DNA of 64,000 nucleotides, taken from contig MNCI01002989.1 in assembly GCA_015680685.1 (NCBI GenBank), positions 154,338 through 218,337 on the forward strand. The letters run 5' to 3'. The DNA comes from Gnetum montanum (lineage: Eukaryota; Streptophyta; Gnetopsida; Gnetales; Gnetaceae). The notes beneath the pieces were generated by a model. It did no database searches. It saw only the letters and a program-made list of their open reading frames with translations, and was not told the DNA's origin. This document shows, one piece after another, positions 44,771 through 56,130 of the stretch (within the stretch, counting starts at the first letter, position 1; each line of letters starts with the position of its first letter). The position numbers were made by a program, and so were the translations under genes.

Positions 44771-45655
44771 TGATTAGTGGTGGAGTATCCAACACCCAAC
44801 CATACGAGATATGAGTGTTCACACATAATCCTAGTCAAAATCCACAAATAAGGCAATGTGATTATACCAATAATTACTTAGCGTTTGTGATCATTGTCTT
44901 TCCACATGAACTAGTAAAATCAATGCATATGGTTTAACTCATGATGAGGTATATGATATTAATATTGTATTGGCCATTAAGCTCCTAGTAAAAATAAAGT
45001 GAAAGTAAGGTTTTCTAAATCTAAGTGACAGTAAAATAAATCTAAACTAGCCTATGTGATGAGTAGTCAGTTTTGATCTTCTCATCATACGTTGGACTTC
45101 GTGCAACTACTACTATGATTACCAAGTACTACACTACTGGGTGTACCAAGTGATAGTACTACTGGGTTACCAAGTAGTTACACTTATGTGCCCGAGATCA
45201 GTCGTACTTATTCCGCTTAATGACATTAAAAGTAAATTGTAAGTAATCATAAACATTAACTATGAAAAGAGTATATAATAAACTAATTAAAAACAAAAAT
45301 AAAAACTAAGCATTACTACAATGGTATAGAGTAATCTTGATCTTTATTGTCAATCATGCAATGCATCCAAGTACATCACAGTTGAATAAAGATTCCATTG
45401 AATTACAAAACATCACATTGTAGGCACACACTACTAAGTACCAAATTCAAGAAAACAAACTAAAAGAGTTTCATTACTAGGATATCAAATCTACTACGGA
45501 TCTGTACGTTCAAGTGTTGCTTATATAGGCTAGCACGCATCCCATGATATTATTTATATGATAACATATGGTGAGATACGATAACGTATTTACAACATCG
45601 TAGATACAATATCGTAACTAGGATATCGTTGGCTCAAAATTTTTTGGATTTATCA
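44771..45655 (-). repeat. 3' LTR of element H
   Basis: On the minus strand TGATAAATCCAAAAAATTTT...CACTAATCA, 885 bp. Decayed GATATC/CGATAT cores at 45545-45630, then a tatataagcaac TATA region (complement of about 45519-45530), poly(A) signal AATAAAG (complement of about 45340) and the shared R/U5 pattern (accaagtagt, gtagtagttgc). Confidence 0.9.
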
Positions 45656-45668
45656 TTTCCCCATGACT
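45656..45668 (-). other. Polypurine tract of H
   Basis: Minus strand agtcatggggaaa abutting the 3' LTR. Confidence 0.7.
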
Positions 45669-45860
45669 GATTGAAAACTCATCCTCAAGTTAAAAGAAAA
45701 TGAGGATGGAGTTCCTTACAAAATTGGAAGGTAAATCTACATGACGCTAACTTCTATATACATGACCCTCTAGTGTCGTAGTGGAGTTTACAAAAATGAA
45801 CACATGACATGACAATTTTGACAAAGAATGAAAAAAAAATTGACAAGGTTGAATGTAGCG

Positions 45861-46433
45861 TCATGTTATTCTAGGTGGAGGTGGCTCTTCCATAGGTTTC
45901 TTCCCGTTATCATTAGGCTTTTTAAATTAGTACTTATTCAGGAGCACCTACAACTTCTCTTCTTCTATTCTTGGATCATGAACCATCCATGCTAATGAAC
46001 CAATGTTTGATGAATTTGACACGTTCCATAAACATGTCAGTTACAAAAACATCTAATTAGCTTTAACATACCACACTGCAAACTATTTTCACTCTTCTTC
46101 AAAAGCTTTAGCCTTTTCTTTGAGTTCATGATAGTTCATTAATCTTCTGGCTAGATTCGCTACTACATCCTTTTGCCCTTGGTAGCCAACCTTAACTGCT
46201 TCTAGTTTTGAGTTTGTCACTTGAAGTTTTTGTACAGCATCTTTTCTATCTACAAACTCCTTTTCATATAAAGCATGAGTGGCTACTACTTGTTGTTCTA
46301 GTTCATTTCTAGGCCTGCTTGTTATTAACATGGCTAGATTAGCATATCAAAGGTTTACTAATGCTGTGTATTCTTTTAAGTATTCTATCTGCACATCTTT
46401 ATTTTGCACTTCTACTTGATAGATCTAGGTCAT
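45861..46433 (-). pseudogene. Element H 3' ORF, C-terminal part
   Basis: Continues the coiled coil after the G insertion. It opens with YLKEYTALVNL and YANLAMLI (F: YMELANLHYANLEML), then the open frame 46331-46089: ELEQQVVATHALYEKEF, VTNSKLEAVKVGYQGQ and NLARRLMNYHELKEKAKAFE, aligning with KLEISNVELEVLKA and NLTKRMNDYQEL of F. The tail reads RIEEEKL and KKPMEEPPPPRIT with TGA ending at 45861; the PMEEPPPP tail is shared with D and G. Few stops here, so this C-terminal part was well conserved. Confidence 0.85.
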
Positions 46434-47297
46434 TGATGAGTAGCGAGGTACCCCTACACTCAACCATACGAATATGAGCATTCACGCATGATCTGATCGA
46501 ACTCCGTGGACAAGCTAGTTGTGGTATCTAGATAGTTACACGTTGATCGTAGTTCGTTGTCTTCCCACCTAGACTAGTATTTGCTTTTTCACGTATGGTT
46601 TAGTCCAGAGTGAGGCGTATGATGTGATCCTAAATTAGTGCTACTCCTAGAGACAATGGAAAATAATCTTGATTAAACTAATGAGTAATAGGAAAAGAGT
46701 CTAAGCTAGCCTAAGTGCAATGAGCATCCATTCATTAATCATCCGTACACATCTTGGACCTCGTGCACGACTACTACTGGGATTACCAAGCGTGATCCTA
46801 GGTACGCTACTGGGTTACCAAGTAGTCACACTTAAATGCTCGTGATTAAGACGTACTCATTCCACATTTAACAACAGGAATAGTAAATGATGATAAAGAA
46901 ATATTAACTAAGAAAAAAAATAAATAACAATAATAATTTAACAATTAAAACTAAGTGAATGCTGCAATGATGAAGTAATCTCGATCTTTATTTTCGGTCA
47001 TGTGCACGTCCAAGTACGTCACACTCGAATAAAGGTGTCGTACAATTACAAGCATCACGCTGTGGGGATGCACTTGGGAAAATAGTCTAACTCCTATAGA
47101 AACAAAATGCAAGGGCTTCGCTACGACTACTAGAAATATGCCTAAGTGAGGCGGAAGGCCCTTTTATTTATAGGCTAAAATAGGCCTTGCGTAAATGGGG
47201 CCACGTCAACGCATGGAGGGATGCGTCGATGCGGCCACATATACGGGGCCCCGTATACGTGGCCTAGTCAATGCATCAACTATATAGCGCTTCATCA
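46434..47297 (-). repeat. 3' LTR of element G
   Basis: Minus strand TGATGAAGCGCTATATAG...CTACTCATCA, 864 bp; U3 with GTATAC and TCGATGC-type words, TATA box tataaataaaag (complement of about 47162-47173), AATAAAG, common U5 end. Confidence 0.93.
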
Positions 47298-47310
47298 TAG
47301 CCCCACGACT
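47298..47310 (-). other. Polypurine tract of G
   Basis: Minus strand agtcgtggggcta next to the LTR start TGATGAAGC. Confidence 0.7.
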
Positions 47311-47471
47311 GACTAAAAACTCGTCCTCGAGTCAAAGAAGGTGAGGAACAAGCTCAATTAAATACACAATGGATAGGTCTGGGATTATTGATTGACTAGA
47401 AATTTATTCATACCAAAGTGGAGAATTAAACAAAATTTGGACACAGACACAAAAGAAAAAACTTGTGGAAC

Positions 47472-47907
47472 TCATGGGGTTCCCGGTAGTGGTGGCTCCT
47501 CCATGGGTGCCTTTTCTTTGTCCTGTGCATCAGGCTTCTGAGATTGGTACCATTGAAGAAGCCTCCGACATTTCTCCTCTTCTATTTAAGGATTATGAGC
47601 CGTCCATGCTGATGGTCCAATGTTTGATGGAGTCGGCACTTTTCATGGACACGGCAGCTGCGGGAACACTTGACTAGCCTTGACATGCCATGCCGCAAAT
47701 AGCAATCATTCTACTTCATAGGCTTGGACCTTGACCTCACTTTCCTTTTCTTAGATAGATTATGCAGTGACAGGAGTTTCATGATGGATGCTGAATGATT
47801 GCCTTCTGCTCTGCATGTTCTGCATGAGGTCCTTGGCCTCTACCTACCCCAGGTCGTTCGGTTGCACCTTGAGAAGGTCCTCCTTATTGTCTTCTTTGAG
47901 GGGCCAT
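47472..47907 (-). pseudogene. Element G 3' ORF, internally deleted
   Basis: Start ATGGCCCCTCAAAGAAG at 47907, after a TTACTCAT branch-like word (47931-47938 complement) and TAG. It keeps the first ~40 codons (MAPQRRQ, then QGATERP, aligning with QGGIKRPRR of D) and the C-terminal tail (SNIGPSAWTAHNP, QDKEKAPMEEPPLPGTP, TGA at 47472-47474, the same stop as D). The globular domain and the coiled coil are missing. The plus-strand frame 47465-47677 is its shadow. Confidence 0.75.
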
Positions 47908-48672
47908 CTATCATCACACAAAGATCAATTATGAGTAAGGTTATTAAAAAAAATGTCAATGATTTCATACCTTAAATAAATGTTGCATTTTTTACTTAGT
48001 GTGATTTTAGAGCTAGAAATTTTTCAAGGAAGTTACCCTAAAAGTTTTATGTTAGACCTAGTTTTGAGGAATGTTTGATAAAATGATGACAAAGGAAAAA
48101 ATAGATTTGGCAATGAAGTACTCAGAGGGTATAAGATGATGTGGTGGTGTGCAACAAATACAAATTACAAAATTCATGCAAGTGGGTCCTCCCCAAAGCA
48201 GGTTCCAACCTATATGCCCGTGCGTAACCACACCTTAATATGTCCGTAGACACTAGAAGGGTTAAATGTAATCTATGCCAATGCAACAAAACACACACAT
48301 GTTAATACCACCGTGATGAGATATGAATTCAATGCTACACAAGACATGAGTCACAAATACATGAATAGTGAGATGGGATGAATCGGAGAAGGGATTGTAG
48401 AGATTGAGATGTGAGGTAACTAACTTAGGGCACAATGAGTCTTGAGTGTAGGGAATGATTAATGTGTTATTAGACCTTTGCTCCAAAATCAAGACCAAGT
48501 CCATTTCCCCTATTAGTGACATCGCATCGTTTCATCTAATGCTGGACAACCATAAGAGCACCATGACAGCAAGGCATACGATCACTTGGCAGTTTGTGCA
48601 AGGGAGGAGTGACTTGGAATTTCTTTGCAGCATACTTTTTGTTTGGCTGCTTTGGCACACTCTCTTATCCAT

Positions 48673-48712
<40 letters not shown>

Positions 48713-49267
48713 NNNNNNNNNNNNNNNNNNNNNNNNNNNNNNNNNNNNNNNNNNNNNNNNNNNNCTGTTTGTTTTTTTTTTTTTGATGGGTGCCTTTAAT
48801 ACTCTTACTTCCATTTTTTGTTAGATCTACAAGGATCTTAGTACAACCAAGCTACATGATATCACCTATAGATGTCACCAAAGAGAATCCATAAGTCCCC
48901 TTAATGTCACACCCTCGCCATTCCCTCTTAGTCCATACTTCTTCACTCTGGACATCATGAGCACAAAATTACTTTAAGTTTTAATGAAGTCAAGAATATC
49001 ATCATACCCAGAGTAGAACCTCTTATTAATAGAATGGTTGGGTGGATGTGATGGGCTCGCTGTTCAAAAGATTAGTCACCCGAGACTTGATAGCATAGAA
49101 CAACACCTCAACCAACAAGTCACATGAGTGTTTTATTCATAGATGAGATTACTCATAAAAAGATAAAAAGACAAAAAGATAAAACAATAAATTAAAAAGG
49201 TGAAAAACTAGAAAACAAAAAGTTAAAAAATTAAAGAAAAAGAAAAACATTTATTAATTCTGTGTTG
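47908..49267. other. Spacer of G
   Basis: Minus-strand counterpart of the D spacer: caagtgggtcctccccaaag (48179-48198), tgtcacaccctcgcc (48906), the A-rich tract (complement of the T-rich tract, 49155-49258). It also holds a CT microsatellite and an N gap. The frames 48262-48522 and 48455-48824 are not supported; the latter two run through the gap. Confidence 0.7.
48676..48764. repeat. (CT)n microsatellite and 52-N gap
   Basis: About eighteen CT units run straight into Ns (48713-48764); the gap presumably hides more of the repeat. T-rich sequence resumes at 48765. Confidence 0.95.
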
Positions 49268-51134
49268 TTAGAATGGAGGATACCCCCCATAACTAAATGG
49301 TTGAGCATGGCTAGAATTAATAAATGGAAGGTGGGGATCCTTGCATGTTGGAAATATTGGGACCTGGTCATACTTATCCCATTGGGGATCACACACTTGA
49401 TTAGAGTTGATATAGTGGGGCAAGTTATAAGATGTGGTTAATTTATAAGGAGTTGACCCACTATGGTACTTGCGACCATAAGATGGTATGCAAGGATCAA
49501 CATGTCTCCCCATGTGGCAATATTCATTGGGCCCCATGGTTGTTGGAGTGTTCATTGGTGGCCCAGATAGAGTAACATGAGTCATTGGGTTCGAACAGGA
49601 AGATGCACCACAGTGCTAGATTTGTGCTAAGTTGGCGGATGTTGTGGTTTCTGAACTGTGGTGTCCCTTTCGATGGTCACGTCTAAAGAAGGGACGTCTT
49701 CGATGTTGTGAAGGACCTCCACTGCTGTTGACAGTAGCAGCACAAGTAACATATGGGGGTTGGTGTGGTGGTGCAAAATATTTTGGCATGGCTGGCAGTG
49801 ATGTAGAAGGGGGTGAAGTATGAGAATATTGAGGTTAAGTAGAAGTGTAAGGCACATGAGGTGGTGAACTTGTTGGAGAGGATGTGGGTGGATAGTACTT
49901 GGGAGAATGAAAACGATAAGGTGAGGTAGAGGATGTTGATCTTGTTGGAGAAATAGGGTGTTGAACATAATAAGCATTTGATGCTGCGACATACCAAGGG
50001 TATGGTCCAGTTGGCGGTGGCCTCCCCCATGACTTAGGTTTTTGCCACTGTGGTTGGACGTAGTATTTTTGTACGAACTCTAGATGTAACATTCCTTCCC
50101 AATGCTCATGTAAATGTGATAAGATTGGACATTGACCTTTGGAGTGATCGTTCAAGCAAATATTACATTGATACATATGATTGGAATTTGAGTTCTTATT
50201 TTTATNTGCCTCAATTTCATCTAGTGATTGTAGGATTGGCAAAGATGATTCCACCTCCTCAATGTGAGTTGATTTCTCCTCTTCATGATCATGGACCCTT
50301 GTTAAGTTAAGATTTTGGTCCTATTGAGAACTTTCAACATTCTCCCATTTGGCTATTTCTCCTTCTTCTTTTGCTATCTGCTTGATAAGATCTTGGAATT
50401 GATGGGTTCGTAGCTCATATAGTTGACCTTGGGTGTACATCCCTAGGGTCTCCCTTGTTTCATTACAGAGCCCATCTATGATATGGTACATTAGCCTTTC
50501 CTCGGAGAACCCATGGCCTAGGCAATTATTTAACAGTGCATAATATCTTTCTAAGGCCATGTCCAAGGGTTCATGTTGTGCTTGTTTCCATTCTTAGATT
50601 TGTCTCCTCAAGGCTGACACTCTCGCATAGGTTTGATATCTTTCGTTGAAAAGTTCTACCATTGTTGGCCAACGTCGAATTGATTTTTGTTTTAACGACA
50701 TATACCATACTTTTTTCTTGGCAAACAAGTGTCAGAGGAAAGAGCTTAAGTTTTTGCCACCCATTATCAATATTGTTCCACGTACAGGCATCGTAGAAGG
50801 CTTGTAAATGTTGTTGCGAATCTAAATCATAGCCTCCTAAAAACTTGGGAAAGTTATTTAAATCAAGCACGGGTAGACAACTTTCCTTATGATGCCTACG
50901 GGCTATTCAAACAGCCTCTTGTATTTCCATTAAGCTTGTAGTGGCCAGTAGGGGTTCATCGTCACTAGGTATGTTATGCTTTCATGCATTCGGACGATGT
51001 TGTCTTTGTTTATGTTTATAAGAAACCCCCACCTCGGGTTGCCTACTCCAATCTTCATTGTCATAATATTTGTTGGTTCTCCAATGAATTGCCTCACTAG
51101 ATGTGGCATTACTATAGTCTTGTAGGAGATACAT
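49268..51134 (-). pseudogene. gag: Element G gag
   Basis: Minus-strand ATG at 51134 (in the same context as D, MYLLQDYSNATSSEAIHW). Core LDLNNFPKFLGGYDLDSQQH with LKLFPLTLVC; a frameshift near 50700; then MDMALERYYALLNNC, ETLGMYTQGQLYELRTHQF and AKEEGEIAKWENVE. Knuckle CNICLNDHSKGQC at 50129-50167 intact. The Pro/Tyr-rich tail ends QPFSYGGYPPF at 49268, as in D. An N lies at 50206. In the capsid it is less interrupted than D. Confidence 0.93.
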
Positions 51135-51258
51135 GGTTGTAAATATGTGTGTCAATGTATATGTGACTTTTATAATTACTTCTTCTTCCTAAGAGATATA
51201 TCGTTAAGTCCTATACAGCGATCTTGTATGATATAACTAATCTAAATAACTAGCACCA

Positions 51259-51276
51259 TCCCCAACAATGGTGCCA
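51259..51276 (-). other. PBS of G (tRNA-Asp)
   Basis: Minus strand TGGCACCATTGTTGGGGA; four transitions from the tRNA-Asp complement. Confidence 0.9.
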
Positions 51277-51277
51277 A

Positions 51278-52166
51278 TGATGAGTGGCGAGGTACCCCTA
51301 CACTCAACCATACGAATATGAGCGTTCACGCATGATCTGGTCGAACTCCGTGGACAGGCTAGTTGTGGTATCTAGATAGTTACACGTTGATCACAGTTCG
51401 TTGTCTTCCTACCTGGACTAGTATTTGCTTTGTCACATATGGTTTAGTTCAGAGTGAGGCATATGATGTGATCCTAAACTACTACTACTCCTAGAGACAA
51501 TGGAGAATAATATTGATTAAACTAATGAGTAATAGGAAATGAAGTCTAAGCTAACCTAAGTGCGATGAGCATCCATTCATTAATGTTCCTTAATCATCCG
51601 TACACATCTTGGACCTCGTGCACGACTACTATTGGAATTACCAAGCGTAGATCCTAGGTATGCTACTGGGTTACCAAGTAGTCACACTTAAATTCTCGTG
51701 ATTAAGTCGTACTCATTCCGCATTTAACAACAGGAATAGTAAATGATGATAGAGAAATATTAACTTAGAAAATAATAAATAATAATAATAATTTAACAAT
51801 TAAAACTAAGTGAATGCTGCAATGATGAAGTAATCTCGATCTTTATTTCTGGTCATGTGCGTGTCCAAGTACATCACACTCGAATAAAGGTGTCGTACAA
51901 TTACAAGCATCATGCTGCAGGCATGCACTTGGGAAAATAGTCTAACTGCTACAGAAACAAAATGCAAGGGCTTCGCTATGACTACTAGAAAGATGCCTAA
52001 ATGAGGCAAAAGGCCCTCTTATTTATAGGCTAAAACAGGCCTTGCATAAACGGGGCCATGTCGATGCATGGAGGGATGTGTCAACGGGGCCGCGTCGATG
52101 CGGCTACGTATACGAGGCCCTATATACGCAGCCTAGTCTATGCATCGACTATATAGTGCTTCATCA
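51278..52166 (-). repeat. 5' LTR of element G
   Basis: Minus strand TGATGAAGCACTATATAG...CCACTCATCA, 889 bp. U3 (about 52030-52166) has GTCGATGC, CATCGACGC, GTTGAC and CATCGACATGG words; TATA box tataaataagag (complement of about 52017-52028); AATAAAG near 51845 (complement). The minus frame 51806-52009 is chance. Confidence 0.93.
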
Positions 52167-52171
52167 GTCAT

Positions 52172-53640
52172 GTTGTCCAAGATGGATTACCAATCAAAAT
52201 TTTGTGCTACAATTGAACTAATTTTGGCCTTTTCCATTTGGATTTCTTTCCCATTTATCTATTTACACATACCCACTTAGTCTCAAAAGTGTTCTTTGAG
52301 CCTTTCATGTTTCTTACCCTCATTTTGCCATGCACTAATTTCGATAGCTAATTCTGTCTAATCGCGCATACCTTCTCCATAAAGAGGATTTTATTTTCTC
52401 TTACGAGTTGGCTCATATCTTAGTTGACCCTCATCAGTTTCTCTCTCAACTGATGGATACTTTCTTCTAGAGTGTTTTTCTACTTTTCTACTGTGGTCAA
52501 CCTCATGTTGTCTACAATGAGTTATTTATTTTCTTCTTGTAAGGCAACAAGTGCTTTGGCATGGGCATATGATTGGGCTTTGGCTATTGAAGCATTCTAT
52601 ACTACCTTTTCTTTCTCACTTGCTATATCTTTTTTGCTCTTAAGAAGGAAATTGATTTGCTTAATTCTAAATTGTGCTATCTAATCTAGTGTTATGACCT
52701 AAGGTGGATCTCTCCTTTTTGCTCTCAGGGCTACAAGATCTTCTTGTAATTTGTGAAGCTCATTCTTAGCATGTTCTACCTTGCTTTTGGCCATAATTAA
52801 TTTTCTTTGGTGGCTATTAATTTAGACCATGTTGTAGTGATATCACTAAGAATATCAAATAGATTTGTCATAACTTGTCCTATTTGCAATAATTTATCCA
52901 GCACATCTTCATGTTCTACAAGAGTCATAGAGGTACCAATTATCATTTGAGCATCTTTGGCTCTAGAAATATTAGTTGGTGGCACAAAAAGTACATTAAA
53001 AGATTCTTTAATATGATCTATGATCACTTATGTGACTTCTACTGCATCATGGTGCTGCATGACCACAACTCTAGCTCCTTCTCAAAATTCAGCACCACTT
53101 GCAACAATGCAACATTTCTAGAAATCTCTTGTGACCATTGGGCCTCTTCTTCAAAATGCAATGATATCTATCCATTGGCAAGATTGGTTGAAATGGTTGG
53201 TCTAACTACATCATCAATAACTTTGAATAAATTGGCCCCTTCCCTACTTCCCCAACTAATGGTTTTTGCAATTTTCTACAAATGACTTGTTGAAGGCCTA
53301 TAATCTTGCAGCAGTAGTGGTGCAACTTGTGGTTGCTACTGTTGTTGTCCTATGGGTTCGATAGTCTCCTCAATGTCTAGTTCTTCTAATTAATCCTTTT
53401 TGGAAGGCACTGGCTTGAGCATTTCACATATGAAGCATTTTATGCCTTCTTTAATGCATCATGTGTTTACCCTTGGATACCAGCTTATTTACATAACTTC
53501 TGGATAAGGCAAAGGAATGGAAGCGTTAACTTCTATGCCTTCTTTTCTTCAAACTACCTTTATATTTCTGTGAGGTAGAGGTAAGCGGTATTTACATTGA
53601 AGTTTTCCATTAATATTACACTCCCTCTAGTCACATATGT
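52172..53640 (-). pseudogene. Element H 3' ORF, first part
   Basis: Homologue of the F 3' ORF from about its residue 205 onward: VNTAYLYLTEI (F: VNVLQLIYLEI), SIPLPYPEVM (F: SLPMPHLEIM), then the open frame 53027-52797 with PPTNISRAKDAQMIIGTS, VEHEDVLDKLLQIGQVMTNL and SDITTTWSKLIATKEN (F: HEELLNQLVGTKQLIPDIF, TITTT). The rest down to 52172 is Glu/Lys/Leu-rich coiled coil with stops. The N-terminal globular half is deleted: only about 90 bp separates this from the AGTCATGGGGG-like motif at 53680. It continues at 46433 beyond element G. Confidence 0.8.
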
Positions 53641-55245
53641 AGAGATTCTATTCAGTCTTTTGTTTGGAAATTCATAAATACTCCCCCACGCTATGTATAG
53701 TATTTATGTGTGTGATATCGTAAATGTGACATCATAGATGTGATATCGTAGGTGCCTACAATATTGTAGATGCAATGTCACCATAGAAAAATCAAAACTT
53801 CTGAATTTTTTTCTTGGAAAAAATTAAGTCCTAGAGGATACTTGGAAGATATGCATCACATTGAAAGGATCTTGACATGGAGATGATGCTTCAATTATGA
53901 AGAATAAGCATTAAAATTCTATGATTAAGGAATCTTGGGCTATGAAAGTATGTAAGGTATTGATGGAATGGATGAGAAAGACAACATTGTTATGCTATTA
54001 GAATAGATAGTGTCAATGATATGGGAAGTATTTATTTTGATTTATTGGAATTGAAAGGCTCAAGATGATGTGGAATCACTTAGCTGGTATAAGATACAAT
54101 AGTTATACAAGTGGATCCCTCCCAAAGTAAGCTCTAGCCCTTAATGCCCTTGTATAACTAGGCCTAAAAGTGTCCTTAGGCACATAAGCAGTTGAATGTA
54201 ACGCATACCTATTTAGCAAAACACACATGTTAGTACCACCAAATTGGAAAATTACTTCTATGTTACTCAAAATCATAAGTTATGATTATTCAAATAGTGA
54301 GATGAAATGGTTTTATAAGGAATTGCAAAAATTGGGACATAAGGTGTCTTACCATAGGCATTATAAATTCTTATGTTTTATTAGTGGTTAAGATAATCAT
54401 TAGCCTTTTTGTCCAAGATTCAAACCAAGTCCAGACCACATTCCACTAAGATTGTATCATTTCATCTCTTGGAATCACAGTTGTAAGACTATCAATGTTA
54501 CAAGGAGTATTCACTTGGCATGTTGTGCAAGGGAGGAGTTTATTCATAGCACTTTATTTTTATTTTTTATTTTTTACATTTCTGAGAAGCCACCTACCCT
54601 TACATATGGGTAACATGTCTTTCCAATGGAACCCCTAGAAATTTATTCCATGCTCTTTTATTTGTTAATTATGTCAACCTTTTTAAGGTAGCACTTATTT
54701 TACTCTTACTCCCATTTTTTGTTAGATTTACAAGGATATAATACAACCTTAGTAACATGATAGAACTTACAACAATAATCCAAAAAGAATCCACAAGTCC
54801 CCTTAATGTCATACCCTTTTCATTCCACTTGGTTCTTCACTTTTCTATCGAGGTAGAAGGATCACAAGTTTATTCCTAGTTTGATGATGGAAAGAATATC
54901 ATTATGGCCATGGTAAGAATCTCTTATTAATGGAATGGAATGGATGGATGATGTGGGATCATTGTGTAAATAATTAGTCTCTTATGACTTGATTTCATAG
55001 AGAAATTTTCACCTTATTGGGCTACATCTTACCTTTATTTAATTGTATTTTATTAATGATCAAAAATTATTTACAAAGGGTTTGAAACAAAGTATAAAAG
55101 AAATGGTAAAAATTATGAAAAAGTATAAGGAATGAAAAATGTTAAAGATGTGAAAAATTGAAGAAATGAGAAAGTATAAAAGACTGAGAAAAATAAAAAA
55201 GAATGTGAAAAATGCACTTATTAATTCCCAGGTCATGATAGGGTG
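53641..55245. other. Spacer of H
   Basis: On the minus strand from 55245: A-rich/T-rich tract, tgacattaaggggacttgtg (about 54795-54814), the gaggaccc phrase in the form ctttgggagggatccactt (54112-54130), then the GATATC array with TATA (53778-53698) and gtgggggag (53681-53689). No supported ORF. Confidence 0.7.
53698..53778 (-). promoter_or_regulatory. Internal palindrome array and TATA ahead of the H 3' ORF
   Basis: Minus strand: AATATT, GATATC, GATGTC and GATATC cores about 14-17 bp apart, then cacataaatactatac (TATA-like) and gtgggggag. It is similar in layout to the LTR promoter and to 24753-24830 of D. It lies about 60 bp upstream of the remaining 3' ORF. Confidence 0.5.
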
Positions 55246-55390
55246 TCTCCCCCATGACTAAACTCTTGGGCAAGTGTTGGAAAATGCTCCCCAAATCTCC
55301 TGGATCATACACTTCGAGTGGTTCTCTTACCATCTTTAGGGTTTTAACTTTCTTATGATTATCCCATGTGATCTTGATGGTAGTTGAGTT
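55246..55390 (-). other. H post-protease segment with AGTCATGGGGG
   Basis: Minus strand tagtcatgggggagacaccc (55242-55261), the equivalent of the motif after pol in F and after protease in A and B. It marks the point where RT and integrase are missing. Confidence 0.65.
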
Positions 55391-56130
55391 TTAATCATCT
55401 AAGTTCTTGTTTTCCTTTCCCATTGGTATGTGTTCATGAGTTAATATTTTCATTTCCAAGTCCTTAGTTGGAGTCATTTTCTTCAAATAAGAATTAGGAA
55501 GTGGTTCATGAGTATTCGTGCATATGTTTGACAAATTAAGATTCTCGATTAGTGGCCACAAGGTGTCTTTTGGTTTTGCGGCTTCTACTCTTGTTTCTAC
55601 ACACGTTTGTGTTTCCTTATTATTATGGACTGTTATGATGTTTGTGTTAGTACTTTGAACGTCTTGTTCACTATTGCACCCTTCTCTTTTAACAGTTATG
55701 CATGGAATTCTTTGTGTGTGGATGGCTCCATGTTTGTCCTCTTTTGAGATCTCCATGAATAAATCTCTCATGTTTAGCCTAATATCAATGGTGCTAAGCC
55801 ATGCCCTCCCCATGATGATTAGACATTCCTTATTAGTATCCTTCACATCAATCACCAAGAAGTTTGCTAGGTAGGACCATCCATTGATAGTGATCACTGC
55901 ATCGTCAATCTGTCCTAAAGGGATGGCAACAAATTAATCTACAAGCTCCAACCTAATGTTGCATTCCTTAAATGTTGGTAGGCTCCATGTTTGAGATGTG
56001 TCATAGGAGATTAAATTGACTCCAGAATCTAAGTCTAGTAGAGCTTTGCATGGTAGATTCCCAACTACTCGTAGATAGATTAAAGAAACTCCTTGGTCAA
56101 TTTGCTTCTACAGGAGTGGCCCTACCTTAA
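55391..56130 (-). pseudogene. pol: Element H protease
   Basis: Reads VSLIYLRVVGNLPCKALLDL then DSGVNLISYDTSQTW; the active-site region reads DLDSG, so the alignment DLGS to DLDS implies a Gly-to-Asp change, although a DSG tripeptide is present by chance. LVDxFVAIPLGQIDDAVITI, then the open frame 55897-55391 with GWSYLANFLVIDV and LIIMGRAWLSTIDIRL. The C-terminal extension continues past the domain (ITVKREGC and beyond), longer than in A. Stops upstream of 55897. Confidence 0.88.

Larger units (their letters stand above)
46434..52166 (-). mobile_element. Element G: minus-strand gag plus 3' ORF element in H
   Basis: Perfect target duplication GTCAT (46429-46433, 52167-52171). LTRs 51278-52166 (5') and 46434-47297 (3'). 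Gag 51134-49268; spacer; shortened 3' ORF 47907-47472. No protease, RT or integrase. Internal sequence is closest to D, while its LTR U3 is of the GTCGATG/GTTGAC type rather than GATATC. Contains an N gap. Confidence 0.94.

Noticed and set aside
48455-48824. Long frames across the N gap
   Set aside because: They owe their length to unknown bases and to the CT microsatellite.
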